Shown: one piece after another, positions 40,913 through 53,226 of the stretch
Numbering within the stretch: the stretch's first letter is position 1
Layout: each line of letters opens with the position of its first letter
Assembly (NCBI GenBank): GCA_018257865.1
Contig: JAEUBA010000015.1
Coordinates: 1-64,000 of the forward strand
Direction of reading: 5' to 3'
DNA length: 64,000 nucleotides
Source of the DNA: Stereocaulon alpinum
Lineage: Eukaryota > Ascomycota > Lecanoromycetes > Lecanorales > Stereocaulaceae
Program-made: the position numbers and the translations under genes
Notes under the pieces: generated by a model
The model's database searches: none
The model's input: only the letters and a program-made list of their open reading frames with translations
Told to the model about the DNA's origin: nothing

Positions 40913-42405
40913 GCTGCTGTGAATTGGCGGATGGAGGTTGTGTTAAATGGTTTGAAAGCGAAACCATGAAGTGAGATTTATAATATAATCGAGGGGCCGC
41001 GGCCCTTTCAGTGAATTACGAGAAGAGTGAAGCTTTGCCAATTGAGTATGTGTAAAGGCCCGACAGATCTGGTAGTAAGTCCAAAAGGCCTGTTATTCGA
41101 GCATGGACTTTGGATGTTCACTGCTCTCTAGGCTCGAGGTTAGCCTGGCTTCGACTCTCTGTCCTCTCTTTGGTCCCTTCTTCGCTCTTCTCGGACTTGA
41201 CCTTAGCATGGTGCTCTAATCTCTGATACACTTGTATACTGTGTTTGCTGCTCCTGGAACATGTGCGGGAGACGACCTCATTGAATGATTGGCTGTGTCG
41301 TCTCCCGGATTTCTCGAAAGTCGGATCTCTCGTATCACGCACCCAGGCGCCTTTTTCCCCATCCTTCGCCGCTCGAAGCTTTATTCGCCAATAAACGCAT
41401 GTCTCGAGACTCCTATTTGCACAAAAGCGACGTAGAGCCCAAAGTGAATTGCAAGCCAAGGTTTTCAGGGCTACGACAGTACGCAGTCGCTTCTTCGAAG
41501 TCATATTCTACTTTGATCTCGACTTCAGCAACGTCGTTGGCCCCTACGCACTGCTTCGTAAATTATGCTCTGCGCTCGATTACCGGTCTTTTGTGTCATC
41601 TCCTCCTGTTTGGATTCTGCTACCAGAGGACCGACTCTTTGGTCCAAAGCCAAGTCTGTTGGTGATGAGTGCGAATTGTCATGCATAAAACTTTCAGCGT
41701 CAGTTCCAGCTACGCTAAAGTTGTGGTCAGCAAGCGGCTCTCCTAGACACTTTGAGCGAGTTTCAAGGGGGAAATTCTACGATCCAGCTACTAGCTATAA
41801 AGTCGCGGAAGTTTGCAGCTCGAAGAACTTGTGGAATGCCCGGACTTCCATTGGACTTGTTCCGGTAGCATCGAGACCCTCAATTGCTATGGCTCGCTTG
41901 CTCAGTGCTTGTGCGAGCTGTCTTGGACTCAGACTACGCTCCTGGTGCTTCGCTATTGCTAACCACGTGTTTTCGAGATACACTCCGCTGGCTAGGATCC
42001 CATCGCTAATCGAACTTCTGCCTCTATCGTTATTTCAGGAGCCTACCCCGAGGCACGACTAAATTCATGGATGCCTGTTCCTTCCGTGACTAGCCTCAGT
42101 CTTACTCACTGCTTCAAGACTTATTGTATTCACCAGGGGCCGGCGCCAAGGTTTCATGTTGTCCTATTTCGTCCATTGCTAAGGCTTGTCTATAGAGACA
42201 TACGCTCCAACTCCAGTCTTGAAAATCCTTTCAGCGGTCCTTTCACGGCTGAGCCATTCAATTGTTGATTGAATCGAGGCTTGAAGACCTACTTCTAGTC
42301 GATGTGAAGAGCAAGTATGGAGCAATGGATACGAAAGATGTTTTTTGCAAGACATCAATCCATCAATAATGGGGTTCAACCAGCAATGTCAACCGTATGT
42401 TGTCC
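40913..42405. other. Gene-poor stretch with possible decayed coding DNA
   Basis: Opposed overlapping frames occur (41565-42062 plus; 41983-41795 and 41504-41118 minus) but none has a recognisable motif. The minus frame around 41990-41560 reads coherently for about 60 residues (LSPRQLAQALSKRAIAIEGL) and then meets TAG stops, so a decayed gene like its neighbour at 39.8-40.9 kb is possible. Not called as a gene. Confidence 0.35.
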
Positions 42406-44302
42406 CTATCGTTTCGCGTGGTTGTAAACCCACCTCTCGTCCCATCCGTTGATCGTACCCTCCATATATTTGACTGGTCTCTGTCTGAGCAAGTTGACGG
42501 GTCCTGTGTCATGCTCGTACATGGGTAGACAGGCGACGTCTCCTTGCGGATCCCATTTTCGATGAACGTCTTGCCAATTACCTGTCTTCGCTGGGCCATA
42601 TCTATACAATGGGTCAGGGTGCTGGTCCATGATGGATACCATGTCCATTTGCACGATGGTGCTCTCAATACCCACGAAAAGACTTGGTGAACATTGTGAT
42701 GGCCTGGAAAGTGTGTAGACGGGAGATTCATGGGTTCCATAGCGCTTGACTCCTATGTCCAAGAATAAATTCCAATTATGGCGGCCATGCTTGGCTTCGT
42801 AGTGGTAACCACAGCCGCTTCGAGAACCTTCGGGATTGCGACGTTTTGGGACGTCGCGCTTTGCACGAGAGCATGGGTCGAGGTCCGTGGAATGATACAT
42901 TTTGCCTCCGGGCATGCGGAGATCGAAGATTTTGATGATGGAGTGACGAGCGCCTCCAGCAACGAATCTTTCGCTACCCACTGGAAGGAGGGAGTATATC
43001 GGGGAGGTGTCCACGAGGTCTCGGAAGCAAGCGACGGTTAGATCTGGAGAGCGTAGGTCATGAAGACTTGGTGTAGAGGACGACAGTCAGCGATCTGGCT
43101 ATTCAGCAAAGAGTACTGGCTGCTTACCGACATAGTCCGTCGTAGGCCCCACTCAAGAACAAATCACCTTCCGCCCTACCAATCGAAGAAGATGTAGCAA
43201 TTGGCGCCAGTGAATAGACTGAGGTAGCACCATCGTTGTTGTGGCTAATAGTGGGAAACATTTCATCTGCCCCTGCGTCATTGAAACCTATTGTATCTGC
43301 ACATTCGCTTGTTAAGTCGCCCCGGCCAATGTTGTAGATACGGATGGGCTGCTGAGAGATTCCATATCCAACTACTAATCGGTCCTTATTCAGGAATTGA
43401 GACGTCCAAGTCCTTCCTGGCTGGCCGGGTTGGGTTGCCATGGTCTCTACGATGGGAGCCACTTGCATGTTAGAGGTAGAAATGGGATAAAGAGCAACAA
43501 CGGTGTCGGACAAACAAGCTGCGAGCAGCTCTTGGCTACCCGTATTCGTGGTAGCTGACCTGACGGGCCGCCCTTCAGTAGCAAAGGAAGACTGAATATG
43601 ATTTCGTGACGTTCTCTTGGATAGACTAACCTTGACAAGATCACCACTGGCTCGGCCAATAATCACCTCTTCTGGATCATCGAGGCTGTTGTGTTGCAGC
43701 AAATTCAATGAAGTGATATCATCTCTACCCTCTTTTACCCCTTCTCCGTGGTAGATGGCCCAGTCCCATCGATGTTGGTGTGCATTGAAATCCCTCGAGC
43801 TCCTGCTTGTTGTAGTCTCCCAAATATCTTTTGCTTTGTCGCCCATGGTTCTTGCCCGTAAGATTAGATCCGCGCCAGAGGCCCAAGCCACAATTTCTTT
43901 TCTTGAGCTCCAATCGCCCCCATACCAAGCTTCGTAGCTATCAATGACCGGGACGAAGCCCATAGTCTGCGTCCGCATCCGTTGCCTCCCATGATTCTGG
44001 CTCGCGTCCGGACAAGTGTTTATTCTCCATGCAACGAGAGCTTTTCGGTCCCAATTTCTCGAGAAGGTCGTCAATCCGTGGACAGCATCTCTCCAGAACG
44101 TCGAGGAGTGCGTAGATGGGAACTCGACGTATGAGAACCGTATTAGGGCAAATGTTCGGAAGCCATCATTCTTAACGAACGTATGAAGTCTCCTGCAGGT
44201 CAAAGATAGTCGATATAGTGTTCTTACTGTCTCAATGTGGGTCACAATTTGTGCCAATATCTCTGGAGGTAGTGTAGCCAACGTGGCACCGGCACTGCTC
44301 AT
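42406..44302 (-). CDS. F-box protein with WD40-like beta-propeller
   Basis: Two exons (44302-43128 and 43066-42406; 61-bp intron GTAAGC..AAG) give 611 residues. The F-box is at the very N-terminus: LATLPPEILAQIVTHIETVRTLYRLSLTCRRLH (about residues 8-40, given here in two parts across LPPEIL and LTCRRLH). The rest has short beta-type repeats with weak WD40 character: EVIIGRASGDLVKVSL, LFLSGAYDGLCRLHDLRSPD (built across the splice junction), and RFVAGGARHSIIKIFDLRMPGG. Such proteins serve as substrate receptors of SCF ubiquitin ligases. The gene is head-to-head with GPI18 with only 196 bp between the two ATGs. Confidence 0.85.
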
Positions 44303-44488
44303 CTCGAGCGCTACTACAGCTTAGACGCTGAGTTGTGAATCCTGCATGCATGTCTTAGGTATTGACGTGCAAGGTTTGGGTCAGCAAGAAATACCTGACG
44401 CAATTAGATACGTGGAAAATTTGGCGCGTTTGGCGCGCACGACGCCCAGTGTGTTCACGAGGAAAGTTCAAGAGTTGCGCCTCCTACA

Positions 44489-44512
44489 ATGACACGCTAT
44501 GCCAACGCTTGA
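44489..44512 (+). promoter_or_regulatory. Short uORF overlapping the GPI18 start codon
   Basis: ATG at 44489 opens a seven-codon frame (MTRYANA) that ends with TGA at 44510-44512, past the GPI18 ATG (44499) and in another frame. If the transcript includes it, ribosomes would have to leak past this ATG to make GPI18. Confidence 0.4.
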
Positions 44513-45939
44513 CATTTGGTTCCGCTCTCAGTACCGGCCGAAGTTTGTATTAGTTGCAAGGTACACTCTTTGGAAATCGTTGTTAGTTTGCATAGCTCTT
44601 CTGAGCCCTGGAGCCGGATATGATACTTCAACGACACTGTTACATCCCAATCCACGTCTTCTCGGGACCACAACCGAGTCTGGATGGGATCTATCTGCAA
44701 GATTGAATAGCCTAGTTAGATGGGACGCCATATACTATACCGAAATTGCGCGACACGGCTACTCCTGGGAACAAGAATGGGCATTCGGCTGGGGTTTCAC
44801 GAAATTCATGGCATTAGCCAGCAAAGGTGAACCTTGTCGCCAACGTATTAGAGACTTGAATTGAGTTCTTTAGGTCTCGCAATCATTGGTCTCTCGAATG
44901 TAGACGGCAATGAAGCAACTGCTGGCATCGTAATCTCCCACGTCTTTCACCTCCTTTCTGTCCTGATGCTACACGAACTCACCCTGGTTGTATACCCAAC
45001 ATTATCAGCATCCAAGCGTTCAAAGTTAGCACTCTTGGCCGCGACCCTTCACATCATATCGCCCGCTGGCATGTTCCTGTCCGCGCCCTACGCCGAGAGC
45101 TGTTTCTCGTTCTTAAATTTCACTGGATTCTATGTGTATACTAATACACTCGGAAGCCATCGTCAAAATCACGTCATTTGGAGAGATGTTTCCATTGTCT
45201 TCGCAGGACTTGTCTTTGGTTTAGCTACGACATTCCGTGCCAATGGCCTCTTCAGTGGATTGGTCCTTGTTCATGACGCTTTATATTGCGTGATTAAAAT
45301 CTTGGAGTCTGCAGAAATCGGCAAGAATTTCCGGAGGCTATTAGTTGTTTGTATTTCGGGTGTACTGATGGCTTTAATTGCTGGCCTACCTCAGTACCTG
45401 GCTTACAGAGAGTACTGTAGCAGCAAGAGCGCAGATGGTCCCGTCAGGCCGTGGTGCTTGAACTGGGTACCGAGCATATATGCGTGGGTTCAGAAAGAAC
45501 ACTGGTAGGTCTGATCTATAGATATTATGTACCAGTCATACTGACAGACTATAGGGGTGTTGGATTGCTCACATACTGGACGCTGTCTAATGTTCCACTC
45601 TTCATCCTCGCCGCGCCTATGCTCTACATACTATTCCAGTCAGGTTTCTGGACTCGCAGCTCTGATACGAACATCGATAACAATATCGTATATCGCATTG
45701 CTATACCTCAGATCATCCTTGCTGCTTTGGCATTGATAAGTTACCACGTCCAAATCGTTACCAGACTAGCTTCTGGTTATCCCGTATGGTACTGGTGGCT
45801 GGCATCATTGATCATAGACGATGGTACTGTTTCGATTCTAGGGAGGAAATTTCACCCTACAAATATTCTTACGAGGTGGATGGTTCTGTATGCGATTGTG
45901 CAAGGAGGATTATTTGCAAGCTTCCTACCGCCTGCTTAA
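44499..45939 (+). CDS. GPI18: GPI mannosyltransferase 2 (PIG-V family)
   Basis: Adds the second mannose to the GPI anchor precursor in the ER, using dolichol-phosphate mannose. Three exons (44499-44826, 44874-45504, 45555-45939) with in-frame junctions give 447 residues, the usual length. The lumenal loop after the first membrane segment has the family motif: LNSLVRWDAIYYTEIARHGY followed by WEQEWAFGWGFT (RWDxxYFxxIAxxGY...EqEwAFgwg). Further blocks are SPAGMFLSAPYAESCFSFLNF, ATTFRANGLFSG and the C-terminal YWWLAS. About eight hydrophobic segments can be seen. GDP-mannose from the MPG1 product feeds this pathway indirectly, but the two genes are 29 kb apart and not clustered. Confidence 0.95.
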
Positions 45940-46608
45940 AGTGATCAATAAAATTTTTACAAATTCACTTGACTCGATCGCGACGTGTTCGGGCAAGTGA
46001 TGACACAAGGCTAGGTGGCGAGTTTGCGTATTCAGCCTGGTGCCTTAGACGTTGGTCAGCCGCGTTATTGGCCACACATCATAAATAATACTCGAACGCA
46101 CCAAAAAGTATTCCACTTAGCATCCTCTGGCATCGAGTCCATCTGTAACTAGACAATATATCTATGTATTCAACACTTTGTCATGAAAGTCGCCAACCTT
46201 ACCTAATCTTGTGACCGACACTAAGCGTGACACGCGATACTTTTCAACGCTTGACATTCTGAATCGCCAGTCAACAAACACACAACTCTTGACCTCCTAA
46301 GCTCTGCACAGCATTGCATCACTTCTTAGCAGAATACTTATGAGCACCTAAAGAAGCTGCAAAAAGGAAGACCAGCATCTTTTAGCCAACTGCGACGATT
46401 AGCACCCATAGTCTGTGCCTTGAGTACCACCATATCAACCTCGGAAGCCATTGAGGATGTCATGAACTGTACGACTATCTGCCTCTACATACGATCTTTT
46501 GACCCTCTCGCTGACCTCTTAGTCAGCTGCAGCTTCATCTGAAGACCTTTGCCACCAACCACCCTCCATCCTTAGCCACCCCATCTAGACTTTAAACCGC
46601 TTCACATC
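45940..46608. other. Intergenic region upstream of BLM10
   Basis: About 670 bp, the presumed promoter and 5' UTR of BLM10 with pyrimidine-rich tracts near 46480-46600. No gene seen. Confidence 0.5.
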
Positions 46609-49600
46609 ATGGATGGCAAGGCAGCGCAGCTCGCTGAGCTGATGGCGTCGTTAGAAGGGAAGGATGGAGCGAATAGTTCACGTGCTACATCGCCGGGCCC
46701 AGGTCCGCGAGAGTCTAGGGAAAACATCGAGGACAACCACCAAGTCACAAGGAATCGACCTCGGACATACCCATACTTTCGATACCTGCCCTACGAAGTC
46801 GAGAGCGAGGCCAAGAGACAAGCAGACTTCAACGAGATATTGAAGCACCTCTACGTGGCGGTGGAAGCAGGGGACTTTGCTGTAGGAGCTGTCCACTGGA
46901 CCAGGGAGCTCAGGAACTGGCTAGGGCTGAAATTCGATCCGACCAAAGAGCAGAGGGTCAAACTTGTCAGACTATACTATGAGCTTGCCCTTGCTCCTGG
47001 TGTCGATATCACAGCGGCAGAACGCTTCTCGAGCATGTTCATGGTTTTGACAAAGTGAGCCTATGTCTTGATGCCCAGCTTTTAACGGCCGATTACTGAT
47101 GCCCTGCAGGCGAAAGCACTACCTACGTCCTGGCACTGACCTCACACTTGATTGGCGACCATTGTTCCGGGAATGGAAGATATTTGTGATACCTTCAGAG
47201 TCTGGCATGATTCACACCCAAAATGTCAAGCGCAACTACAAAACGCTTGCAAAGTTGTGTACATTTTCCCAATTATATTTCGATCCTAGGGAGATACCAG
47301 CAATGCTCCAAGAGATCCTACCTTACTTCACGACATCCTTCACGGAAGGAGCTTACGTGGTGACCGGATTGCTCAACCTGCTTTTCCCCACGGCCCCTCC
47401 TCCCGACGGCGAAGAAGAGCTTCTACCTCAGCACTACCTACCCACCTTTTTCCACCTATGGTCGCTCGTCAATCGGTCAAAGGTCTTCGATACAACGTTT
47501 CTAGATCTCTTATCACGGCTAGCTCGAGATTCATTGGTAGCACCTCATATTGCGTTCACCGAGTATGGTATCTTTACGAAGGAGCAGTCCTCATCGATAT
47601 TCACCGCTATCCTTCGTCTCCTCGAGATACCTGTTGGACAAGCAACTTCGCCTTACAGTGCAGCAATTGACGTTGCCGCTGGGCTCGCAATCATGGTGGA
47701 GCGTGACCCCAAAAAGCATCCCATTGCGCATCATATCGCTCGATGGATTGTGATGTCTCTCTCACCAGCTGCCCTGGATCAGCCAGACTCCATAATGTCT
47801 AACCTTGAGGGCCTCATGCAGGCAATCGAAACGTTTTTCCATCCCTCCAACTCGGGCGTGTGGACAAAACCCATGTCTCAACTCGTCTTCTACCTTACAG
47901 ACTTCTTCGTTATGCGATGGAACCGCGAGAAGAGCGGCGAGCTGGAAATGCCAGAAGAACGTAAGCTTAATGACCCATTGAAACGGCGATTCGTGCTGTG
48001 TTTGAGAGACGTCATCTTCATGGGTATCTACGCTAAGAGTGGCACCGCAATGAATTTCTCGTTGTCAAGTCTGCAAGCTTTGGCGTACCTGGAACCGGAT
48101 TTAATACTCCCCGGAGCTCTCCAGAGGATTTATCCCTCTATGCAGGGCCTGGTTGAGGTACACCGCACCACCTCCTCCTTGAGAGCTTTACAGGTGCTGG
48201 CAAAAACGATGGTACGCACTAAAGGCTTTCGATGCCATGTAACTACGATGCTCGGTCTTGCCCTTCCTGGAATAGACGCCAACGATCTAGACAAGACTCT
48301 CTATACCTTGTCATATATTCAGTCCGTATGTTACAGCATTCCATTCCATGATCTCACCAAAGGAAGAGACGACGTTAGCGGCAGTATGCTTGCAATGGAA
48401 TGGATCACTTCCGAGGTCGGTCGTATGGAGGAGGAAGGAGCCAATGTTCAGCTTGAGTACCGGAACGGTCTCAATGACATTGACGAAGAGATGATTCTCC
48501 GCTCCTCAACAGCCGGGTTTCCTGAATTCTTAACTTCTTTTCTTGGCAAAGTCTTTACACTGTTGGAAAACCTACCGGATGCCTCACGCCCCAGATCCGG
48601 CTCGCCCGAAGAGAACGTCGTGAACACATTGCCAGCTGCATTCACGCCCCTGCTTGCCTCCTTGTCCCCTGAGTTGTACGAGCTTGCTTTGAATAAGATC
48701 GCCGACTTCGTTGGTGACCATGTCATCCATCAAGCGCGGGACGCAATGGCCTTCATCTGCAGCGCCCTTTGCAAGGTTGACCCTGCAAAAGCTCTTAGAC
48801 GCTTGGTGCCAGTACTGATTCAGTCAATACGGACGGAGATCGACGAAAATGGAGCAGCATCTACCCGGAATACCGGAACAGACGTACTGCCCAGAGATCG
48901 TGGGCTTGTGTGGAGTGTCAGTATGCTCAGCATGTCTGTCGTGCACGTAGGTGATGCTGTACTCCAACACAAAGACGAGTTGTTCGACATTGCAGTTTAC
49001 ATGCAACAAAAGTGCATCGGCCTTCCGACCACACACATTTCGAATTTTATTCATCACTTGTTGTTGAACCTCACGGGTATCTACACAGTAGACTATGCGC
49101 TTTATGAAGAAGATGTCCTTGCGAAAGGAATTGGACCCGAAGATTGGGGCATGTTACCAGACCTTCAAAATCTGAACATCAAATGGCATGTACCCAACAA
49201 GGACGAAGTTCAATTCGCGGTGGATCTTCTGAAGGCTCAAGGAGAGAGTGCTTTGAACCAGCTCCAAGCGCTGACCGCTGGTACTTCAAGCATCAAGCGT
49301 GACGGTGTTGGCAAGGAATGGTCAGATGAGGTATCCCGCAATCTTGTACTCATTCGCCTACTGTTGTCTGGGGTGTCTGTACTGTTCGATGCCAGAATTG
49401 ATTCAAAGCCTGCTGAAATCGCTTCTCCCGAAGACGCTGACACAGACATGGTCGAGGCGCCGTCTGATACACCTGAAGACTCAGAACCCGAGGATTTTGA
49501 TGCTTATATTGGAAGCACAGACGAAGGCGAGGTTAAGCCTACCTTTGTCTATCCTGCAGGTTATACACTCAAGGAAGGCGAGGATCTTTACAACGACCTT

Positions 49601-52600
49601 CATGCGTTTAGAGAACGCGCCGGCACTGTCTTACACGAAGTGCATCAGTTCCTAACCGAGAAGCAAGAAGACGATGTGGCATGCTTTGAACCACTATGCA
49701 ATGCTTATCGTTCTTGGTTTGTCGATGTTGGTATCGAGAGATCTGCCCACGTTTTGGACAGGGTGACGAGACTTCTTGCGGCGGACATACACCCTTACAA
49801 AGTGAGCGGTCTGCGCAAGGAATACCCTAGGCCTTTACTCCTTCGGAGGGCAAATGTCTATCATTTGCAGCGCTTGCGTCACAACTCGTACCCACGACCC
49901 AAAACGGAATTGACAAAGCAGCTATTCCTAGATTTGGCGAAATCGTCCGTATCTGCTTATCGAGATGTTCGTCGACATGCACAGAGTGCTGGCGAAGCAG
50001 CTTTGAAAGCCATCATTGGATCTCGAACCTTAGTGATACCCCCTTTGCTCTCAGCGATGGAAACCGGAGTTAGAGACAACGACTTCTCTCGCATCAAGGG
50101 TGCTATGTACTCTTTACTGTTCGGCAGCCTCAACAAGACGATTAGCCGAGATTGGCGATACGCTCCGACATTGATCAAGACTTACATCAAAGCCAGCACA
50201 GCAGACAAACCATCCATTCAGAAGCTTTGCGCGAGCGCTACAATCTATATCATGGAAATGGGAAGACCCCTTGAGCGAATGGTAATCCTGGATAAGGAGA
50301 TTGTCCAAGCAATCGCCCCAAGTGAGAACGTGCAGTCAACTATCGACAAGAAAAAGGAGAAGCTCTCTAAGAAACGTATAAGCATCGAAAGCAAGAAGGC
50401 CGCGCTATCAGATGAGCTGGTGAATTTGGCCAGGGAATCGCACTGGAAACAGGCTAGCCGCACTGCCGCCATAGTCATCACCTTAGGTCTCAGATTCGAT
50501 GGGATTGCGTCCGAGAACATGATCGACCTCGTCTCTAAGGGGACCATTGACTCACATCCTGGCCTGAGAGGACTGTATGCTGGAGCATTCGTTGCGCTAC
50601 TCTCATTAATAGACTCGCGAGCGTCTGCAAGCCACAGCTACGAGAATTATCTCCTTGACAAACAGAACCTTCAGGCGAAGATTGAAGTTGCAACTCGCCG
50701 GGACGACCCACCCTGGACTGCAGACTATCTCTCGAGCTTTGCCAGACCGGAAGCTGAATATTACGTCGATCATGACCATCCAGGCTGGCTGGTATGGGAT
50801 AAAACTATGCCCGCCTACAAGTCCAACCCAACCATTGATATAGAGTATGACGAAGCAGAGACCAAAGTGCGTACACAAATCGGTAAGTTGCTCGACCGAG
50901 CATGGTTCTCTACTTTCTTCGATTTTCTCAAGCAGGAACCACGTGACGCTGCAGCCGACCGGTTCCGCGTCTCAAATGCCATGATGCTTGCCTACACCTT
51001 CGATCTCATGAATGCAGGCCTTACAACGGCAAATTTCTCCGATATCAAGGCCTTAGTCAAGGAGATCTGGGCTGATGGGTCGGATAAGCACCAGCACCGT
51101 GCTACTGCTGAGATCTTGGGTGCTCTACTTGCTTCAACGGTCGATAAGCCTCTCGAATACCGTACCATGATTTGGGAGTATGTCTTCCCCATGGTCCAAC
51201 AGGTGTTTTCCGATGGTCTAACACCAGAAAACCTTACGTACTGGAACACGTTCCTGCATCTGGTAACGCAAGGGAAAGATCCGAGGCGCTGCTGGCCTAT
51301 GGTTGATTGGCTTGCGTCCTTCAGGCTAGACATGGAGTCGAACGCGGCATTCAAAGAAAGCTCAAAAATACGTCTATTGCAGCAGTGCGTGACTGATCTG
51401 GGCTGGCATTTCCAACTCGAAAAGCCAATCATTGAAGACTTCCTTCAACACATAGACCATCCGTATAAAGGCGTCCGTGAAGCCGTCGGCTCTTCTCTGT
51501 CTACTTTGTACCGCACACGATATCACGAATCGTACAAGGACGTCCCAAGCTTGATCCGGAGTCAGAAAGAAGCCTCTTCGCTGGGCACACGACCGTACCA
51601 GCCTACAGAAGAGTTCGTTGACACAATCCATGAGACTTTCGAACGACTGGAGAAATGGAGACAGGAGCGTATACCAGGTCAACAGACGCCATCGTCTTAC
51701 ACTTCTGGTAGCAAAACAGTTCTGTTGTGGCTCGATACCACGCTCTCATCCTTCGAGTGCACTCAGCTGTTGCAATTCTTCCCTAACGTATTCATGGAGC
51801 AGTTGCTTTACATGATGGATATCAGAGAAGACCAAGAACTGCAAGGTCTTGCTTATCACGTCTTCAGACACATTCCGAATATACCACATCGAATTGGGGA
51901 GGATGCAGAGCTAATTGCTGCTTTGATTCGCATTGGAACAACGTCACCGCTTTGGCATCAGCGCCTTCGAGTTTTGATCAACATGCAGGTCATCTATTTC
52001 CGACGTCTATTTATGATCCCTCGAGACCATCAAATGAAGCTTCTTGAGTGCGTGGCGACAATGCTGGAAGATACACAACTCGAAGTTCGTCTCGGCGCCT
52101 CGACTACTCTGTCGGGGATGATCCGATGCTCGCCAGCGGCGCTACGCTCAAAGATGGTACAGGATTTCAACAAGAAATTCACAAAGATGCTTCTTGACTC
52201 ACCACTGCCTAAGAAGCCTAGAAATGGCGTCTCGGGTGTCTCGACTCCCAATACAGGCACTAGCACGCCAACCCCAGAACACAATAAGCTTGTTCTCACC
52301 CGGCACGCAGCTGTTCTGGGACTTGGCGCGCTTGTGCAAGCGTTCCCCTATAAGTCACCCCCACCTTCATGGATCCCGAGTGTCTTAACCACATTGGCGA
52401 ACAAAGCCAACAACGACCCGGGAATGGTTGGCAAGAGTGTGAAGAGTATCTTGAGCGAGTTCAAAAAGACTAGGCAGGATACATGGCAGATTGATTTGAA
52501 AGTACGCTGTCGTCAATGCTCCCAAATATTTTGGACAATCCACTAACAGAGTCTAGGCATTCTCGCAGGAGCAAGCAGAGGACCTAGACGGCGTGCTTTG

Positions 52601-52619
52601 GAAGAGCTATTTCGCTTAG
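46609..52619 (+). CDS. BLM10: Proteasome activator BLM10/PA200
   Basis: Giant HEAT-repeat protein that caps the 20S proteasome. Exons 46609-47054, 47110-52501 and 52557-52619 give 1966 residues with matching phases. N-terminal blocks RPRTYPYFRYLPYEVE and RKHYLRPGTDLTLDWRPL are typical of the family, as are LLLRRANVYHLQRLRHN, WLVWDKTMPAYK and the many helical repeats. The last exon has only 20 codons and encodes AFSQEQAEDLDGVLWKSYFA. The terminal Tyr-Phe-Ala corresponds to the hydrophobic-Tyr-X motif that docks into the proteasome alpha-ring pocket and opens the gate (YYA in yeast). A short acidic stretch (DADTDMVEAPSDTPEDSEPE) around residue 950 is also found in relatives. Role: ubiquitin-independent degradation, histone turnover, nuclear proteasome handling (from family knowledge). 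Confidence 0.97.
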
Positions 52620-53226
52620 AAGGACGGCCTTTTTGATTGATGCATTCTTCTCTCACATTGCACCATACCCATCGTGCGGGATAGAGCGTTGTATGGTATT
52701 GTGTGTAAAGATATGGTACCACTAAGTTTAGGGGGGGTTGCCTGCGTGCTTTTACAGCGGCTACGGATCACGATGCATGAGCGGCTGGCTATGTAGCATA
52801 GCGATGGGTAGACTGGCGAAATTACATTTGGTAAATCATCAATATACATCAGTGCATAACTTTATTGAACGCCGTCTCACATGAGCTTCTTCCCAGCTGC
52901 CGATAGGGCTGTTCTAGATGTAGGTTAAAGTACCGTAACTTGGGGAACCGCTTGGGGTGGCGGACTCGGCGGAGTAAGCACCCCACATCGCGCTGATGGA
53001 AGTTGCCTTCTCTACACCTGCTATGTCATCCCGTTCCGCGGGGCTACTCTTGTCAAATGTTTATCTGCTACATCTATCTATTTCGTTTGATGCACTCCTT
53101 ACCACCCTAAACCAATCCTTTCCCACCTCCCATCACCTCTCCGTCCCTTCTTCGACCATAGCCATTGTACTGCGCAACAACTGCTGAACAAAGCATCTAC
53201 TGTTGGCCGTCCAAGATAAGGCCACA
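52620..53226. other. Intergenic region
   Basis: 3' flank of BLM10 and promoter of GUT1. No gene supported. Confidence 0.5.

Noticed and set aside
41118..42062. Overlapping 128- and 165-codon frames on opposite strands
   Set aside because: No motifs, and the minus-strand reading runs into stops; only a decayed gene is conceivable.
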